DNA of 53,134 bases from Hymenobacter lapidarius (GTDB lineage Bacteria; Bacteroidota; Bacteroidia; Cytophagales; Hymenobacteraceae): assembly GCF_001816145.1 (NCBI RefSeq), contig NZ_MDZB01000103.1, positions 1 through 53,134 on the forward strand, read 5' to 3'. Shown here piece by piece: positions 32,605 to 41,343 of this stretch. Made by a program: the position numbers and the translations under genes. The notes under the pieces were generated by a model that saw nothing but the letters and a program-made list of their open reading frames with translations, searched no databases and had not been told where the DNA came from. The stretch's first letter is position 1; each line of letters opens with the position of its first letter.

Positions 32605-32702
32605 GAACGTCATGCTGAGCGTAGTCGAAGCATCTCTACCGCAATACTGAAATTAATTACTCTCGCGGTAGAGATGCTTCGGCTGCGCTCAGCATGACGT
32701 TC
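32605..32702. repeat. Family B palindromic repeat between the M13 genes
   Basis: A full palindrome of two 38 bp arms (GAACGTCATGCTGAGC...CTACCGC and inverse) with two mismatches, enclosing about 22 bp. Same family as 15625-15724. Confidence 0.88.
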
Positions 32703-32732
32703 TGTTTTAACTGTTAAATCGTTCTTGGCAGC

Positions 32733-34784
32733 CTACCAAATCTTAGAGCGGTCGGCCTGGGCTCGCATCATCTTGCTGCCGTCTTTGCAGCCAAAGGCTT
32801 CGAAAAACTCGGGCATGTTCATAAGCGGGCCGTTGGTGCGGAACTCGGCGGGCGAGTGCGGGTCGGTCTGCACTTGCTGGCGCAGGGCCTCGGGCCGGGA
32901 GTTATTGCGCCAAATCTGAGCGTAGCCCAGGAAGAAGCGCTGCTCGGGCGTGAAGCCGTCGATGGTTTTGCCGGCCTTCGCCTGCGGGGTTTTCTTAAAC
33001 GCAGCGTAAGCAATGGTGAGGCCACCGAGGTCGGCCAGGTTCTCGCCCATGGTCAGCTTGCCGTTCACGTGCACCGAGTCCAGCGGCATGAAGGCGTCGT
33101 ACTGCTTGCCCACAATGTCGGCCTTGGCGTTGAATTTGTCGGCGTCTTCTTTGGTCCACCAGTCGCGCAGGTTGCCTTTGGAATCGTACTGGCGGCCCTG
33201 GTCGTCGAAGCCGTGGGTCATTTCGTGGCCAATCACGGCGCCGATGCCGCCGTAGTTCACCGCGTCGTCGGCCTTGGGGTCGTAGAAGGGCGGCTGCAGG
33301 ATGCCGGCCGGGAACACGATTTCGTTCATCGGCGGGTTATAATAGGCATTCACCGTGGGCGGGGTCATGCCCCACTCGTTGCGGTCGATGGGCTTACCGA
33401 AGTGGCTGATTTGGTCTTGGTTGGCCCACACACGGGCCGCCAGCAGGTTGTTGAGGTACGACTCACGGCCGATGCTGAGCTTGGAGTAGTCTTTCCACTT
33501 ATCAGGATAGCCGATTTTGACTACGAAGGCGTTGAGCTTGGTCAGGGCCTCCTTTTTGGTGGCCTCGCTCATCCAGTCCGTAGCCTTGATGCGCTCGGCG
33601 TAGGCCACGCGCAGGTTCTCAATCATCTCCTTGGCGCTGGCCTTGGCTTTGGGCGAGAAGGCTTTGTCTACGTAAAGCTGGCCGAAAGCCTCGCCCAGGG
33701 CCCCGTCGGTGGCGCGCAATGTGCGCTTCCAGCGCGGCTGCTGCTTTTTGGCGCCGGTCAGGGTTTGCGAGAACCGGAAGCTCTCGTCGCCAAACGCCTT
33801 GGGCAGCGCGGCCGTTACGCTGCTCACCAAATGGAAGCGCAGGTACTGCTTCTGGTCGGCGATGGGCTCTTCCTTGAGCATGGCGCTCACTTCCTTCATG
33901 AAGTCGGGCTGGCCCACAATCACCTCTTTGGCAGCGCCCAGGCCGCTTTCCTTCAGCACCAGCGGCAGGTTGAGGTTGGGGTAGGCGGCGTTGGCCTGCG
34001 CCAGCGTCATTTTGGTGTAGTTGGCGTAGGGGTCGCGCAGGTCCACGCGGCTTTTGCTGGCCTTGGCCAAGCGGGTTTCGATGCGCTGCACGGCGGCGGC
34101 ATTGCTTTTGGCCGTGGCCTCGTTGTCGCCGAGCATCTTGAAGGTGTTCACCAGGTAGGTGTCGTAGGCGGCCCGAATGGCCTTCGAGCGGGCGTCGTCC
34201 TTGAGGTAGTAGTCGCGGTCGGGCAGCGAAAGGCCGCCCTGGCCCATCTGCACCGCGTACTGGGTGCTGATTTTCTCGTCTTGACCCACGTACGAGCCGT
34301 ACCACACGCTGCCGGCGTGGGCCTTGGGGTCGGCCAGGAAGCGCTGCATCTCGCCGAGGTCCTTGATGGCCGCGATGCGATTCAGGTGCGGCTGCAGGTA
34401 CTTCAGGCCAGCGGCTTCAATGGCTACCGAGTCCATGGCGGAGGCGTAGAAGTCACCTACTTTCTGGGCATTGGAGCCTTTGGGGGCCTTGGCGGCGTTT
34501 TTAGCGGCATCATTGAGAATGGCGCGGAGGGTGGCATTGTTATTATCGGCTAACTCATTAAAAGAGCCCCAGCGCGACTCAGCGGCCGGAATTGGGTTGT
34601 TTTTCAACCAGTTGCCCGAAGCGTAGTGAAAAAAGTCCTCACAGGGCTTCACCGACTGGTCGATGTTGGCAATAGTGATGCCAACGCCTTTCTGGGTGGT
34701 CTGGCCCACCGCGGTGGTAGCGACCAAGCTACCTAATCCGAGCACGGCCAGGCTAAGCCGCCGCGCAATTACAGTTGCAATCAT
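32733..34784 (-). CDS. M13 family metallopeptidase, copy 2
   Basis: 683 residues, a close paralogue of the gene at 30472-32571. It has the same HEMTHGFDD, GENLADLGG and NAYYNPPMNEIVFPAGILQ motifs and AKIW-like end (RSKIW). Signal ALSL-type (RRLSLAVLGLGSLVATTAV). Most of the catalytic half is nearly identical to copy 1, with more divergence in the N-terminal part. The start is ATG 34784. A family B repeat separates the copies, so the repeat came between or accompanied the duplication. Confidence 0.95.
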   Translation of the reverse strand: MIATVIARRLSLAVLGLGSLVATTAVGQTTQKGVGITIANIDQSVKPCEDFFHYASGNWLKNNPIPAAESRWGSFNELADNNNATLRAILNDAAKNAAKAPKGSNAQKVGDFYASAMDSVAIEAAGLKYLQPHLNRIAAIKDLGEMQRFLADPKAHAGSVWYGSYVGQDEKISTQYAVQMGQGGLSLPDRDYYLKDDARSKAIRAAYDTYLVNTFKMLGDNEATAKSNAAAVQRIETRLAKASKSRVDLRDPYANYTKMTLAQANAAYPNLNLPLVLKESGLGAAKEVIVGQPDFMKEVSAMLKEEPIADQKQYLRFHLVSSVTAALPKAFGDESFRFSQTLTGAKKQQPRWKRTLRATDGALGEAFGQLYVDKAFSPKAKASAKEMIENLRVAYAERIKATDWMSEATKKEALTKLNAFVVKIGYPDKWKDYSKLSIGRESYLNNLLAARVWANQDQISHFGKPIDRNEWGMTPPTVNAYYNPPMNEIVFPAGILQPPFYDPKADDAVNYGGIGAVIGHEMTHGFDDQGRQYDSKGNLRDWWTKEDADKFNAKADIVGKQYDAFMPLDSVHVNGKLTMGENLADLGGLTIAYAAFKKTPQAKAGKTIDGFTPEQRFFLGYAQIWRNNSRPEALRQQVQTDPHSPAEFRTNGPLMNMPEFFEAFGCKDGSKMMRAQADRSKIW

Positions 34785-34974
34785 ATAAGAGTGTTGGGAT
34801 GGGAAATGATGCCGTGAAGTTACAGACACCTGGCTCTTGCGACGGTTGCAGGGAGAGAATAAAGAACAGTAATTCCCTGTTTAGTCTAAAGAGGGTGAGG
34901 CTTGAGTCGCGGACGTCGGATGGGAGCGGCTAGAGAGCAGTTTGAGCTTGAATTATCCCATGGCCAGTCGCCCG

Positions 34975-35046
34975 GTTGTCGTTCAACGATTTCACCACCC
35001 CAGCTAGCGCTTCGCGCCAGCGTCCCCTCCTTAAAAAAGGAGAGGA
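34975..35046. repeat. Family C repeat, right half only
   Basis: CAACGATTTCACCACCCC, then a stem GCTAGCGC-TTC-GCGCCAGC, then TCCCCTCCTT and AAGGAGAGGAG. It is the right-hand half of the elements at 43097 and 46377. It ends 50 bp before xseA. Confidence 0.8.
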
Positions 35047-35095
35047 GTGCGGTTTTTTCCGGCCCGGCTACGTCCCTCGCCCGTAACTTGCGCCC

Positions 35096-36448
35096 ATGCC
35101 GCTCTACAACCGCCGCCCGGAGCTTCCCCCTACCCTGCCACCGGCTCCGCTGGGCCTGGCCGACCTGCTGGGCCGCGTGCGCCAGGCCCTGCAGCAGCAG
35201 CTGGCCGATTCCTATTGGGTGGTGGCGGAGGTGTCCGAGCTCACCGTGCCGCGCTTTGCCGGGGCGCACTGCTACCTCACCCTCACCGAGCAAACCATCG
35301 ACAGCCGCGGCACGCCCGTCAAGGCTCAGGCCCGCGCCACGCTCTGGAGCCAGCGCTACCAGCAGCTAGCGCCGGCCTTTGAGCACCACACTGGCCAGCC
35401 GCTACGCGCCGGACTGAAACTGCTGTTGCGGGTGCAGGTGCGCTTTCACGAGCAGTACGGCCTGAGCCTCGACGTGGTGGCCATCGACCCGAGCTACACC
35501 GTGGGCGAGCTGGCCCTGCTGCGCCTAAAAACGCTACGGCAGCTGGAAGAAAAAGGCCTGCTTGAGCGCCAGAAGCTGCTGGTGCTGCCGTTGGCCCCGC
35601 AGCGGCTGGCGGTTATCTCCTCGCCCACGGCGGCGGGCTTCCAGGATTTTGTGCAGCAGCTCGATGAAGCGCCGTATGACTTTGCCCTCACCCTGTTTCC
35701 GGCGGCCATGCAGGGCGACGACGCCCCGGCCAGCATTCGGGCCGCGCTGGACGGGGTGCGGGCGCGCCGCAGCCAGTTCGACGCCGTGGTGATTATCCGG
35801 GGCGGCGGCAGCCGCACCGACTTGCTGGCCTTTGATGAATACGGGCTGGCGGCGGCCGTGGGCGCCTTTCCCCTGCCGGTGCTCACCGGCATTGGCCACG
35901 AGCGCGACGAGGCCCTGGTGGACCTCACGGCCCACCGCGCCCTGAAAACCCCCACCGCCCTGGCCGTGTTCCTGGTGGAGCGGCTGGGCCGGCTCGAAGC
36001 TGCTTTTATGGGCTATGGCGAGCGGGTGGTGGCCCTGGCCCGCGGCCAGCTCGGCCAGCGCCACGCCCGCCTCGACCAGCTCAGCGGGCGCAGCCGCTAC
36101 GCCGCCCATCGGCAGCTCGATGCGGCCCGCGATGCCCTGCCACACCCGCGTCCGCCAGGCCGCCCAAGGCCCCCGCGAACAACTGCGCCGCTGGCCCAGT
36201 ACTTGGGCCGCTACCGGCACCAGCTTCCCCGCGCCGCCCGCCGGGCGCTGGCTCGGGAGCAGCGCGGCCTACGGCAGCGCGGCCGCCAGCTGCTAAGCCG
36301 CTTCGCGCGTCACCACCGGCGCCGCCGCGAAAACCTTTTGCGCCGCCGCTTCCAACTGCAATTGGTGCTGGAGCGCCACCTGCACCGGGCCGAGCTGCGC
36401 CTGCTGGAGCTATCAATTAGCAGCCGGCAATTATCAGCCAGGAGCTAA
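35096..36448 (+). CDS. xseA: Exodeoxyribonuclease VII large subunit
   Basis: About 450 residues. The N-terminal OB-fold domain (WVVAEVSELTVPRFAGAHCY) and the catalytic domain (LAVISSPTAAGFQDF, VIIRGGGSRTDLLAFDE, LTGIGHERDEALVDL, then HRALKTPTALAVFLV) are as in XseA, which with XseB degrades single-stranded DNA in both directions. The C-terminal part should be a coiled coil. Between about 36138 and 36195 the reading is Pro/Arg-rich (ALPHPRPPGRPRPPRTTAPL), while the next frame gives a coiled-coil-like HTRVRQAAQGPREQLRRW. Two compensating single-base changes restore the frame. xseB follows. Confidence 0.9.
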   Translation: MPLYNRRPELPPTLPPAPLGLADLLGRVRQALQQQLADSYWVVAEVSELTVPRFAGAHCYLTLTEQTIDSRGTPVKAQARATLWSQRYQQLAPAFEHHTGQPLRAGLKLLLRVQVRFHEQYGLSLDVVAIDPSYTVGELALLRLKTLRQLEEKGLLERQKLLVLPLAPQRLAVISSPTAAGFQDFVQQLDEAPYDFALTLFPAAMQGDDAPASIRAALDGVRARRSQFDAVVIIRGGGSRTDLLAFDEYGLAAAVGAFPLPVLTGIGHERDEALVDLTAHRALKTPTALAVFLVERLGRLEAAFMGYGERVVALARGQLGQRHARLDQLSGRSRYAAHRQLDAARDALPHPRPPGRPRPPRTTAPLAQYLGRYRHQLPRAARRALAREQRGLRQRGRQLLSRFARHHRRRRENLLRRRFQLQLVLERHLHRAELRLLELSISSRQLSARS

Positions 36449-36531
36449 CCAGCGGCCGGCAAGCCACACCCCAATAACGGACAGCCAGCCCCAATGGCTG
36501 ACCACGAACATCTGACAACCAGCAACTAACA

Positions 36532-36834
36532 ATGACTTACCGCGAAGCCATCGAGGAATTAGAAACCATCCTGCGCGCCCTCGAGACCGATGCCGTGGAC
36601 GTAGACGACCTCACCACCCGCGTCGAACGCTCGGCTGAATTAATTCGGCTATGCCGCCACAAGCTGCGCCACGCCGAAGCTTCCCTCGACCGCGTTTTCG
36701 ACACCCTGGACGATGAAGACGAGGCCGACGAGCTGGCCGAGGACGAGGACGACCAGGAAGCCGATGAAGGCGCTGATGAGGACGAAAACGACGAGCACGA
36801 CGACCTGCGCGGCGGGCCCGGCCGCGGCTGGTAG
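36532..36834 (+). CDS. xseB: Exodeoxyribonuclease VII small subunit
   Basis: 100 residues. The first 65 carry the XseB helical pair (MTYREAIEELETILRALETD and LIRLCRHKLRHAEASLDRVF), which wraps the XseA coiled coil. The tail is an unusual 30-residue Asp/Glu-rich stretch (about DEADELAEDEDDQEADEGAD), longer than in common XseB. Stop at 36834 and ATG at 36532. The two genes are in one unit, 83 bp apart. Confidence 0.93.
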   Translation: MTYREAIEELETILRALETDAVDVDDLTTRVERSAELIRLCRHKLRHAEASLDRVFDTLDDEDEADELAEDEDDQEADEGADEDENDEHDDLRGGPGRGW

Positions 36835-36929
36835 GAAGCCCAACCAACAGTGCCTATTACATCCTTATATTTACTCCTGCCTCCAATACAAACTTCTTTT
36901 TCTTCAATTGTTTCCAAGCGTGTTAATGG

Positions 36930-37040
36930 CAATTTGCACGAGGTAGCGACGCAATATCTTGCGTCTCGCCGTTGAATGACCGGAGCCGCGCCGTTCGGGC
37001 GTTATTGTTCAGCGACGAGCCGCAACATCCTGTGTCTCTC
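36930..37040. repeat. Palindromic repeat family E
   Basis: GACGCAA-TATC-TTGCGTC (36948-36965) is a perfect small palindrome. The wider unit is bounded by TCGCCGTTGAA and an imperfect inverse TTCAGCGACGA, with a CCGTTCGGGC core. This form, with ACGCAA...TTGCGT arms, is a probable dispersed element; only one copy is in the window. Confidence 0.6.
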
Positions 37041-37182
37041 TCCGCTGTACCAAACCCATTGCGAAGAAAACGCAACCTGAACAGTTGCATGTATGCTACA
37101 TGCCTTAGGTTGCACCCGCATCCATTAACCGACTGATTCTTTTTCTCTTCTTTTGTGCTACCTGTCCGGCAGGTGCCTGCAT

Positions 37183-38004
37183 GTGACTGACTTTCCACCC
37201 TTATTACTTCTAACGCCTACGCTGCTCTTGCTGGTGCTTGGGCTGGTGTGGTTTGTGGTACGCTACCAGCGGATAAAACTGCGGCAGCAGCAGGAGCTGG
37301 CCCAGCTGCAGGAAGCAGCACAGCAGCAGGCACTGGCAGCGGCCCTGGTAGCGCAGGAAGACGAGCGGCAGCGCATAGCGGCCGAGCTACACGACGGCGT
37401 AGGCACCATTCTGGCCTTGGCCAAGCTCCACCTGTTTGCTCCTGGCAGCCCGCCCGCGCCCGAAGCCAGCGCCCTGATTGACCAGGCTGTGGCCGAAGTG
37501 CGCCGCATTTCGCGCAACCTGCAGCCGGCCACGCTGCAGCAGCTGGGCCTGGCTCAGGCCCTGCGCGCATTGGTGCAGGCCGTTCCCACCGAGAGCGGCC
37601 CCGAAGTGCGCCTGGAGCAGGAAGGGCCGCTGGGCCGTCTCATTCCCCCGCACGAGCTGATGGTGTACCGCATTGCCCAGGAGCTGCTCACCAACGGCTT
37701 GCTGCACGCCGATGCCCCGCACATCGTGCTGCGCGTGGGCGCCGTGCCGGGCCTGCTCACCCTCACCTACTCCGACGACGGCCAGGGCTTCGACCTGGCG
37801 GCGCTGGAAGAACTGCCCCCGCCCGGCCCCCACGGCCAGCCCGTGGGCATGGGCCTCATCAACCTGCGCAGCCGCGTGGCGGTGCTGGGAGGCCAATTGC
37901 ATTATCATTCCGAACCAGGTGTGGGAACCCGCGTCGAGGCCATTTTGCCTGTTACGCTGCTGCCAGCCGGCACGCCCGCCCCTTCTTTTACCCTTAATCC
38001 ATGA
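37183..38004 (+). CDS. Sensor histidine kinase (HisKA_3/NarX-type)
   Basis: 273 residues from GTG 37183. One N-terminal membrane helix (LLLLTPTLLLLVLGLVWFVV) is followed by a coiled coil. The DHp helix has the phosphoacceptor His in DERQRIAAELHDGVGTIL (about residue 70). An HATPase domain follows, with N-box ELLTNGLLHA, the G1 motif YSDDGQGFDL and G2 GMGLINLRSRV. There is no extracellular sensing domain, so the signal is unclear. It overlaps the response regulator by 4 bp (ATGA), so they are translated together. A TTG at 37153 is an alternative start. Confidence 0.92.
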   Translation: MTDFPPLLLLTPTLLLLVLGLVWFVVRYQRIKLRQQQELAQLQEAAQQQALAAALVAQEDERQRIAAELHDGVGTILALAKLHLFAPGSPPAPEASALIDQAVAEVRRISRNLQPATLQQLGLAQALRALVQAVPTESGPEVRLEQEGPLGRLIPPHELMVYRIAQELLTNGLLHADAPHIVLRVGAVPGLLTLTYSDDGQGFDLAALEELPPPGPHGQPVGMGLINLRSRVAVLGGQLHYHSEPGVGTRVEAILPVTLLPAGTPAPSFTLNP

Positions 38005-38414
38005 CACCTACCTCCACTCCCGCGGCCGGGACCGTGCCAGTTCGCCTGGCCATCGTCGACGACCATATCTTGTTTCGCAAAGGCCTGCGGGCGCTGCTCA
38101 GCGGCTACACGGGCATTGAGGTAGTGTGCGAAGCCGGCAACGGCCAGGAGCTCCTCGAGCTACTGGACCAGGGCAGCCGCCCCAACGTGGTGCTGATGGA
38201 CATGCAGATGCCCATTCTCGACGGCCTGCAAACCACCCGCCTGCTGCGTACTCAGTTCCCGGCGGTGCGCGTGGTCATCATCTCCATGCACGACGACCCT
38301 TCCCTGGTGAGCACCGTGCTAGCCGAAGGTGCCCATAGCTACCTCGTAAAAAACACCTCGCCCGAGGAGATGCGCAGCGCCGTGCTGGCCGCCGCCGCCA
38401 GCAGCGGCCAGTAG
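38001..38414 (+). CDS. Receiver-only response regulator (NarL-type, no DNA-binding domain)
   Basis: 137 residues. Acidic pocket VDDH (Asp20-21), phosphoacceptor Asp67 in VLMDMQMPILDG, Ser95 (IISMHDD) and Lys117 (SYLVKNTSPEEM). A NarL/FixJ regulator would continue into a LuxR-type helix-turn-helix. Here the protein ends directly after the receiver (AAAASSGQ), and a terminator begins 78 bp later. The domain was lost or output goes through another protein. Partner kinase is the overlapping upstream gene. Confidence 0.92.
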   Translation: MTPTSTPAAGTVPVRLAIVDDHILFRKGLRALLSGYTGIEVVCEAGNGQELLELLDQGSRPNVVLMDMQMPILDGLQTTRLLRTQFPAVRVVIISMHDDPSLVSTVLAEGAHSYLVKNTSPEEMRSAVLAAAASSGQ

Positions 38415-38491
38415 CTGCCGTGGCAGCGGCCCCGGCCGCGACACTTGCGCGGTTTCCGGTGCGTAGCGGCTCCGCCTGTCGTAGGGTACCG

Positions 38492-38536
38492 AAAAGCCCC
38501 CGCTTCCTATTCAGCGTAGGAAGCGGGGGCTTTTTT
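38492..38536. terminator. Strong bidirectional terminator
   Basis: An 18 bp stem (AAAAGCCCCCGCTTCCTA and complement) around a seven-base loop, followed by TTTTTT. It lies between the two-component operon and the convergent TonB receptor gene. Confidence 0.93.
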
Positions 38537-38563
38537 GGTAGTTAAGCCAGGGCCAGCCGTTGC

Positions 38564-41245
38564 TTAGAGCGTGGCCGACAGGCCCACCGTGAAGGTGCGG
38601 CCGCGGTTGAAGAAGGCCTGCAGCAGGTCGATGCTGCCGTTGTTGGAAGCGCTACGGTTCGAAACGTCGGTGAAGTAGAACTCATTGAACACGTTCAGAA
38701 TGGAGCCTTTCAGCCCGAGCCGCACCTTGTTATTCAGGACGGGTTTGAAATCGTAGCCCATGTGCAGGTCGAAGTTGCGGGTGGTGGGCAGGCGGTACGA
38801 GTCGGTGCTGCTGGCGGGGTCGAGGATGGTTTCGGGGTTGAAATCGGCGTAGTACTTGGTGAAGAGCAGGAACGAGGGGCGGATGTAAGCGCCGCGGAAC
38901 GGCTCGTAGCGCAGGCCAATCTGGAACTGGTTCTGGGCGGCGTCGCCCACGTGGGTACCGTCGAGGAACACTGGCTGGTCCACCAGGTCGGGATTTACGA
39001 AGGAGCCGTCTTCCTTGGTCTGGTTGAGCAGTCCTTTGCCGGTCCAGCGCCAGTCGCCCATGGAAATGGCGGCGTTCAGCTGCAGGCGGCGGCTGATTTC
39101 CTGCGCCACGCTCAGTTCCACGCCGGCGTGCCGGGCGTTCACGTTGCGCACGTTGCTGTACACAGCTTCGCCGGAAGCGTTGGAAAAAGAAGTGGTGGTT
39201 TTGTTGGACCACAGGGTGTAGTAGGCGTTCAGGGTCACTTTCAGGCTGGGGTACGAAATACCGTAGCCTATTTCAGCGCTTGAAATGCCTTCGGGGCGCA
39301 CGTTGTCGTACTTGCGGCCGGCGTTGGTATACAGCAGGTTGAAGAACGGCACCTTGCTGTTGTAGCCCACGTTGGCAAACACGTTGTCGTGCTCGGTGAT
39401 GTTGTAATTGGCACCTGCCTTCACGCTGTAGCCCGTGAAACGGGTCCAGTCGGTTTCAACCGGGCTGCCGTCGGCTTGCCTGAGCTGGAAGTAGTCGATG
39501 CGCTTGTACGCCACCTGCGAAAGCGTGGCGCTCACCACCGCCGAGAGCAGCGGCGTCTTGTATTCGAGCTGCGAGTAGCCGCCCAGCCAGCGGGTTTTGC
39601 CGTCGTAGTTGTAGCCGAGCTTGTCGCCTACCTGCAGGCGGGCCGCGGGGTCGGCGTTCCGGTCGCGGCCCGAGGCGGGCGCCAGCGCGAAATCAGCCCC
39701 CACCAGGTCGCGGATTTCGCGGTAGTGCAGGCCCGTGTAGTTGCGGCCGTCCACGCCCGCCGAGAAGGTCACTTTGTCGTTCACCAGGTAGTCGCCGCCC
39801 ACCACGAAGCCGTACCAGCGGTGGCTGTTCACGCTGTTAATCAGGAACTGGGTGGCGCGGCGGGTGGGGTTCGGGTTGGGGTTGTTGGCCGTGGGCAGGC
39901 CGATGTTGTCGTCGTAAATCTTCTGAAAATCCGTTTGGCCGGTGGCGCTGTTTTGGGCGATGGTGGTGGAGTTGGTGGCGGTGAGGCCGCTGGAGCCGCC
40001 GCCCGTGCCATAGGAAGCATACAGCACCGTGGACACAAACAGGCGGTCGGTGGCTTGCCAGAGGTCGTTGAAGTTCACCTGGGGCTTGTGGTAGAAGTTG
40101 GTGCGCTCGTTCAGGACCTCCTGGCCGCGGCTGGTTTTCTGGCCATTCGGCCCCAGGCTGTAGCGGTCCAGCGTGCCCCAGTACGGGTTGTACTGGAAGC
40201 CGCGGTTGCCGTTGATAACGGGCTTGGCGCCGATTTCGCGGGCTTTCTCATCCGAATACACCCCCACCTGCGCGGGGAAGGAACGCTGCCCGTGCTTCTG
40301 GGGCGAGCCCAGGCCGGTGAGCGACAGGCTGTGCTTGCCCGCCCGCTTGCTGATAGTACCGAAGTAGGTGTAAGCGTCGTCGAACGCCTTGTCCACCCAG
40401 CCGTCGGAGGTGCGGCGCGAGCCGTAGACCGTGAACGCCCAGTTGCCCTTGAGCTGCCCGGAGCTGAGCATGAGCGAGTATTTCTGGTAGTTGTTGGAGC
40501 CGGTTTCCACGCGGGCCAGCACCGACTTCTTATCGTCGAAGCCTTTGGTGAGCACGTTGATGGTGCCGCCCACCGAGGGCACAGCAATCTTGGACGCCGA
40601 CAGGCCGCGCTGCACCTGCAGCGACTTGGTTACGTCGCCCAGGTCCCAGTTGGACCAGAACACGTTGCCGTTTTCCATGTCGTTCACCGGCACGCCGTTG
40701 ATGAGCACGGCCACGTTGCGCTGGTCGAAGCCGCGCACGTTGATGCGCGAGTCGCCGGTGCCGCCGCCGCGCTGCGTGGCGTACACGCCGGGCGTCTCGT
40801 TGAGAATCATGGGCAGGTCGCGGTTGGAGAGGGTTTCGCGGAGCTTCACCTCGCTCACGGCCGAAAAGGCCACCGGCGTGCTCCGCTCCTGGGCCTGCGC
40901 GGCCACCACGGTCACTTCTTCCAGGCTGGCGTTGTCGGGGCTCAGGGCGAAGGAAGCCACCACGTTCTGGGTCGATACCCTGACCGTTTGGGTGAGCGGC
41001 TTGTAACCAATGAAGCTGGCCTGCAGTGTGTAGGTGCCGGCGGGCAGGTTGGGGATTTTAAAGGAACCGTCGGCATCGGCGCCGCTGCCGGTGTTCTGCC
41101 CGCCGCCCGTTACCTGCACCGTGGCACCGGGCAGGGTTTCGCCGGTCACCTTGTCGAGGACGCGCCCTCGAATGGAAAACGTGTTCTGCGCCAGAGCCGG
41201 CAGCGCGAACAGAACCGTAAGTAAAACAGTAAAAAAGTGCTTCAT
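38564..41245 (-). CDS. TonB-dependent outer-membrane receptor
   Basis: About 893 residues from ATG 41245 (MKHFFTVLLTVLFALPALAQ, signal). A carboxypeptidase-regulatory-like domain comes first (IRGRVLDKVTGETLPGATVQ), then the plug (ETPGVYATQRGGGTGDSRIN and NVAVLINGVPVNDMENG), then a large beta-barrel with many aromatic turns. It ends with a terminal strand (GRTFTVGLSATL). No SusD partner is adjacent, so this is not a clear polysaccharide locus. The substrate is unknown; iron chelates or other large nutrients are possible. Confidence 0.92.
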   Translation of the reverse strand: MKHFFTVLLTVLFALPALAQNTFSIRGRVLDKVTGETLPGATVQVTGGGQNTGSGADADGSFKIPNLPAGTYTLQASFIGYKPLTQTVRVSTQNVVASFALSPDNASLEEVTVVAAQAQERSTPVAFSAVSEVKLRETLSNRDLPMILNETPGVYATQRGGGTGDSRINVRGFDQRNVAVLINGVPVNDMENGNVFWSNWDLGDVTKSLQVQRGLSASKIAVPSVGGTINVLTKGFDDKKSVLARVETGSNNYQKYSLMLSSGQLKGNWAFTVYGSRRTSDGWVDKAFDDAYTYFGTISKRAGKHSLSLTGLGSPQKHGQRSFPAQVGVYSDEKAREIGAKPVINGNRGFQYNPYWGTLDRYSLGPNGQKTSRGQEVLNERTNFYHKPQVNFNDLWQATDRLFVSTVLYASYGTGGGSSGLTATNSTTIAQNSATGQTDFQKIYDDNIGLPTANNPNPNPTRRATQFLINSVNSHRWYGFVVGGDYLVNDKVTFSAGVDGRNYTGLHYREIRDLVGADFALAPASGRDRNADPAARLQVGDKLGYNYDGKTRWLGGYSQLEYKTPLLSAVVSATLSQVAYKRIDYFQLRQADGSPVETDWTRFTGYSVKAGANYNITEHDNVFANVGYNSKVPFFNLLYTNAGRKYDNVRPEGISSAEIGYGISYPSLKVTLNAYYTLWSNKTTTSFSNASGEAVYSNVRNVNARHAGVELSVAQEISRRLQLNAAISMGDWRWTGKGLLNQTKEDGSFVNPDLVDQPVFLDGTHVGDAAQNQFQIGLRYEPFRGAYIRPSFLLFTKYYADFNPETILDPASSTDSYRLPTTRNFDLHMGYDFKPVLNNKVRLGLKGSILNVFNEFYFTDVSNRSASNNGSIDLLQAFFNRGRTFTVGLSATL

Positions 41246-41343
41246 ACCTGAATAAAGAGCACCCGGCACACTCCGGGGACAACAAATATACAGCTTAGCG
41301 GGGACCAATATAAAGCCATGCTGGCGGCCCCGCCGGGCCGGCG

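Noticed and set aside
32856..34553. 565-residue plus-strand ORF
   Set aside because: Antisense to the second M13 peptidase; composition typical of a shadow frame.
39389..41224. 611-residue plus-strand ORF
   Set aside because: Antisense to the TonB receptor; low-complexity Val/Gly/His composition with no domain.
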